Assembly (NCBI RefSeq): GCF_002115805.1
Contig: NZ_JFKC01000006.1
Location: forward strand, 1 to 64,000
Length of the DNA: 64,000 bases
Direction of reading: 5' to 3'
Source: Marivita geojedonensis
GTDB taxonomy: Bacteria; Pseudomonadota; Alphaproteobacteria; Rhodobacterales; Rhodobacteraceae
Under the pieces are notes generated by a model. The model did not search any database, was not told the DNA's origin, and saw only the letters and a program-made list of their open reading frames with translations. Made by a program: the position numbers and the translations under genes. This document shows positions 61,513 through 64,000 of the stretch, piece after piece. Position 1 is the stretch's first letter. Every line of letters begins with the position of its first letter.

Positions 61513-63687
61513 CTATTCCTCGGTGTGGGTGAGTTTCGGCACGTCCGACGCGCCCGCCGATCCGCGCCCGGACAGGGACGGGTTCTCCATGAAGAAGCGG
61601 TGGCAGTTGAACGCGAAATCGCCTTCGTCCCAGGTGGTGCGGACGAATGTGCCATCCGGCTGCATGATCCAGCTTTGTGCCACGTCGGCAAGGTTGGCCG
61701 CCATGATCTGGCTGACGATCTGCGCCTTCACGGTCGGGTTCTCGATCTCGACGAGGGTTTCCACACGGCGGTTGAGGTTGCGGCCCATCCAGTCGGCCGA
61801 GGACATGAACACGCGCGATTTCTTGTGGGGCAGGCCGTACCCATTCCCGAAACAGATGATCCGGGAATGTTCGAGGAACCGTCCCACGATGGATTTCACG
61901 CGGATGTTCTCACTCAGGCCGCTGACGCCGGGCCGCAGGCCGCAGATGCCGCGGATCACGCAGTCGATCTGCACGCCGTCCTGGCTTGCCGCGTAAAGCG
62001 CGTCGATCATGTCGGGCTCGATCAGAGAATTCATCTTCAACCAGATCTGCGCCGGTTTGCCGGCGCGCGCATGTGCCGCCTCGGCCTCGATCATTTCGAG
62101 CATCTTGGGTTTGAGCGAGTGGGGCGAGATCGACAGGTTTTCAAGACCGTCCGGCTGGGCATAGCCCGACAGGTAGTTGAACACCTTGGTGGCGTCCCGT
62201 CCCAGCGCGGCGTCACAGGTGAAGAAGCTCAGATCGGTGTAAATCGTGGCTGTGATGGGGTGATAGTTACCGGTTCCGTAATGGGTGTAGGTCACCAGCC
62301 TGTCGCCCTCGCGGCGCACCACGATCGAGATCTTGGCATGGGTCTTCCATTCCAGAAACCCGTACACCACATGCGCGCCTGCACGTTCCAGACGCCGTGA
62401 CTGACGGATGTTTGCGGCCTCATCGAAGCGCGCCTTAAGCTCGACCAGCGCGGTCACGGACTTGCCGTCCTCTGCGGCCTCACAGAGCGCCGCAACGATG
62501 GGCGACTGGCGCGAGGTGCGGTAGAGCGTCTGCTTGATCGCCACCACGTCCGGATCCCGCGCCGCCTGCGCGAGGAACCGAACCACCATGTCGAACGTCT
62601 CGTAGGGGTGGTGGAGCAGCATATCCTTCTGCCGGATCGCGGCGAACATGTCACCGTCGTGGTCCTGCACCCGTTCCGGGACACGCGGCGAGAAGCTCGG
62701 CCAGAGCAGGTCGGGGCGGCTGTCGAGCACCAGCTCCTTGAGATCGGCCAGACCAACCATGCCGGCCAGTTCGATGACCTCGTCCTCGCTCACCCGTAGT
62801 TCGCGCATCACCGTGTCGAGCAGACCCTTGGGCGCGCCGACCGAGATCGTCAGTCGGACCACTTCGCCGCGACGCCGCCGTTTCAGCGCCACCTCGAATT
62901 CCCGAACAAGGTCTTCGGCCTCTTCTTCGACCTCGATATCGCTGTCCCTCAGCACTCGGAAACCGAAATGGTTGCGCAGCTTGTAGCCCGGAAACAGTCG
63001 GTCGAAATGCAGCAGAAGCACGTCTTCCAGCAGGATGAACCGATGTGTGCCGGTGTCGGAGGGCAGTGCAATGAAGCGGTCCACCTGCGCCGGGATCGGC
63101 AGAAGCGCCTGCAGCGGCGACCGGTCCTTTCGCCGCTCAAGCTGAAGCGCAAGGCAATAGCCGTTATTGGCGATAAAGGGGAATGGGTGTGCGGGATCGA
63201 TCGCAAGGGGCGACAGAACCGGAAAGACCTTGTGGATGAACGTATCTTCCAGGAAGGCCAGATCGGCGTCGCTCAGCCCGTCCCGGCCCAGCACCGAAAT
63301 CCCCTCGGCCTCCATCTGGCCCTGAAGATCGGCCAGCACCCGCTGCTGGGACGCCATCAGTTTGCGCGCATCCTCGTTGATCAGGACAAGCTGTTCCGCC
63401 GGGGTCAATCCGTCAGCCGCAGGTGTGATGTTGCCCGCCTGCGCCAACTCACGCAGTCCTGCCACGCGCACTGTGTAGAATTCATCCAGATTGGTGGCCG
63501 AGATCGACAGGAACCGGAGACGCTCCAGCAGCGGTACGCGCGGGTTCTCCGCTTCCTCCAGAACGCGCCAGTTGAAACCCAGCCACGACAGTTCCCGGTT
63601 CACGAAACGGTCCGGGCCGGTCAGGTCCAGATCGGAAAGGGTGGCCGGGTCGGGACGGGGGGCGTGCAGGAAATCGGCGCTGTTCAT
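61513..63687 (-). CDS. ppk: Polyphosphate kinase 1
   Basis: A 724-aa enzyme that reversibly makes polyphosphate from ATP. Domains: N (about 20-125, [20 protein letters not shown]), head (about 130-330), and two PLD-like C domains (about 335-510 and 515-690). The phosphorylated His is most likely His450 in [14 protein letters not shown], with [11 protein letters not shown] just after. [15 protein letters not shown] and [15 protein letters not shown] are family signatures. It lies 67 bp after hdaA on the same strand. Confidence 0.96.
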   Translation of the reverse strand: MNSADFLHAPRPDPATLSDLDLTGPDRFVNRELSWLGFNWRVLEEAENPRVPLLERLRFLSISATNLDEFYTVRVAGLRELAQAGNITPAADGLTPAEQLVLINEDARKLMASQQRVLADLQGQMEAEGISVLGRDGLSDADLAFLEDTFIHKVFPVLSPLAIDPAHPFPFIANNGYCLALQLERRKDRSPLQALLPIPAQVDRFIALPSDTGTHRFILLEDVLLLHFDRLFPGYKLRNHFGFRVLRDSDIEVEEEAEDLVREFEVALKRRRRGEVVRLTISVGAPKGLLDTVMRELRVSEDEVIELAGMVGLADLKELVLDSRPDLLWPSFSPRVPERVQDHDGDMFAAIRQKDMLLHHPYETFDMVVRFLAQAARDPDVVAIKQTLYRTSRQSPIVAALCEAAEDGKSVTALVELKARFDEAANIRQSRRLERAGAHVVYGFLEWKTHAKISIVVRREGDRLVTYTHYGTGNYHPITATIYTDLSFFTCDAALGRDATKVFNYLSGYAQPDGLENLSISPHSLKPKMLEMIEAEAAHARAGKPAQIWLKMNSLIEPDMIDALYAASQDGVQIDCVIRGICGLRPGVSGLSENIRVKSIVGRFLEHSRIICFGNGYGLPHKKSRVFMSSADWMGRNLNRRVETLVEIENPTVKAQIVSQIMAANLADVAQSWIMQPDGTFVRTTWDEGDFAFNCHRFFMENPSLSGRGSAGASDVPKLTHTEE

Positions 63688-63754
63688 GGGGCTCCTTTAA
63701 TGGCGCTGCGTGAAATGTCTGTGACAGGCAGAGCGTCGCGCCGGTCATCTGCCC

Positions 63755-64000
63755 CTAGTCTGACGCGCTTTCTTCGGGGAATTCAAGATCAGCCAGCGCC
63801 GTCCGTGCCAGAGTGCGGGTCACGCCCTTCGGGGTCCCCAAGGCCTCGGTGTCCAAATGCGTCACCACGCGCCCGGCGGCCTCGAACGAACGGGGCATCC
63901 AACGGACAAGGTAGGGGATCACATCGGCCATCGGCACGATCTGCCGGTCGGCAAACAGCTTTGCGAGGACCGCCGACAGCAGGAGGTCATCCGGAAGAGA
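63755..64000 (-). CDS. hdaA: DnaA regulatory inactivator HdaA, C-terminal part
   Basis: The frame is open to the right edge; 81 C-terminal residues are visible. They read LPDDLLLSAVLAKLFADRQ, then MADVIPYLVRWMPRSFEAAG and TRTLARTALADLEF. These are the lid/sensor-2 helices of the DnaA-like AAA+ protein HdaA, which with the beta clamp promotes ATP hydrolysis on DnaA. hdaA upstream of ppk is the usual order in Rhodobacteraceae as I recall. The start and the ATP site lie outside the window. Confidence 0.85.
   Translation of the reverse strand, partial: SLPDDLLLSAVLAKLFADRQIVPMADVIPYLVRWMPRSFEAAGRVVTHLDTEALGTPKGVTRTLARTALADLEFPEESASD

Overview
The window is a gene-dense, GC-rich chromosomal segment. 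It has no rRNA, tRNA, insertion sequence, prophage or CRISPR array that I can see. Gene content and order point to an alphaproteobacterium of the Rhodobacteraceae (Roseobacter group): phaR, DUF2842, DUF6524, hflK-hflC-DUF2065-degP, prpE preceded by GCAAA repeats, a GTTC-N7-GTTC SOS box, fused pntA-pntB, and hdaA-ppk-ppx. This placement rests on family recognition, not on a database search. Starts are often TTG or GTG, and several were moved from the longest ORF to the codon with a good Shine-Dalgarno sequence.

Region 1 (1-11.35 kb). An unknown, visibly AT-richer gene runs off the left edge. It is followed by phaR with a perfect PhaR-type operator. A minus-strand block then encodes an apparent amine or amino-acid gamma-glutamylation pathway: polar amino-acid ABC transporter (ATPase, binding protein, two permeases), two glutamine-synthetase-like ligases, a class I glutamine amidotransferase, a FAD amine oxidoreductase and a DegT-type aminotransferase. 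The same TTTGATCAAA palindrome lies about 22-25 bp upstream of the starts of both the transporter operon and one ligase, which suggests one local regulon.

Region 2 (11.4-25.6 kb). Mostly housekeeping: PhnD-like protein, TerB, a secreted protein, rlmJ, cutA, pyrG, secG, purA, DUF2842, a very acidic 786-aa protein, thiamine pyrophosphokinase, an EamA exporter, sdaA and a GST.

Region 3 (25.7-40 kb). A 58-aa secreted peptide precedes rpiA. Next come a TPR protein, gor, the membrane-proteostasis operon hflK-hflC-DUF2065-degP, a GST, prpE with a dense GCAAA/TTTGC operator-like region, a lipoprotein, and an SOS box fused directly to a DnaE2 C-terminal OB-fold fragment. The last looks like the scar of a deleted imuA-imuB-dnaE2 cassette. 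A soluble wHTH-TPR regulator follows.

Region 4 (40-64 kb). Ferredoxin, FG-GAP protein, yebC, a second amidotransferase, an SLC13 transporter, two EamA exporters, a YmdB-like phosphoesterase, xseA, purD, argO, pntA-pntB, a flavodoxin, DUF3422, ppx, DUF4242/LysR/panE, ppk and the 3' end of hdaA.

Recurrent feature: many gene 3' ends carry two or three back-to-back, nearly perfect palindromes with GTCGAC, GTTGAC or TTCGAA centres. One paired hairpin type recurs at three places. They behave like unusual tandem terminators.
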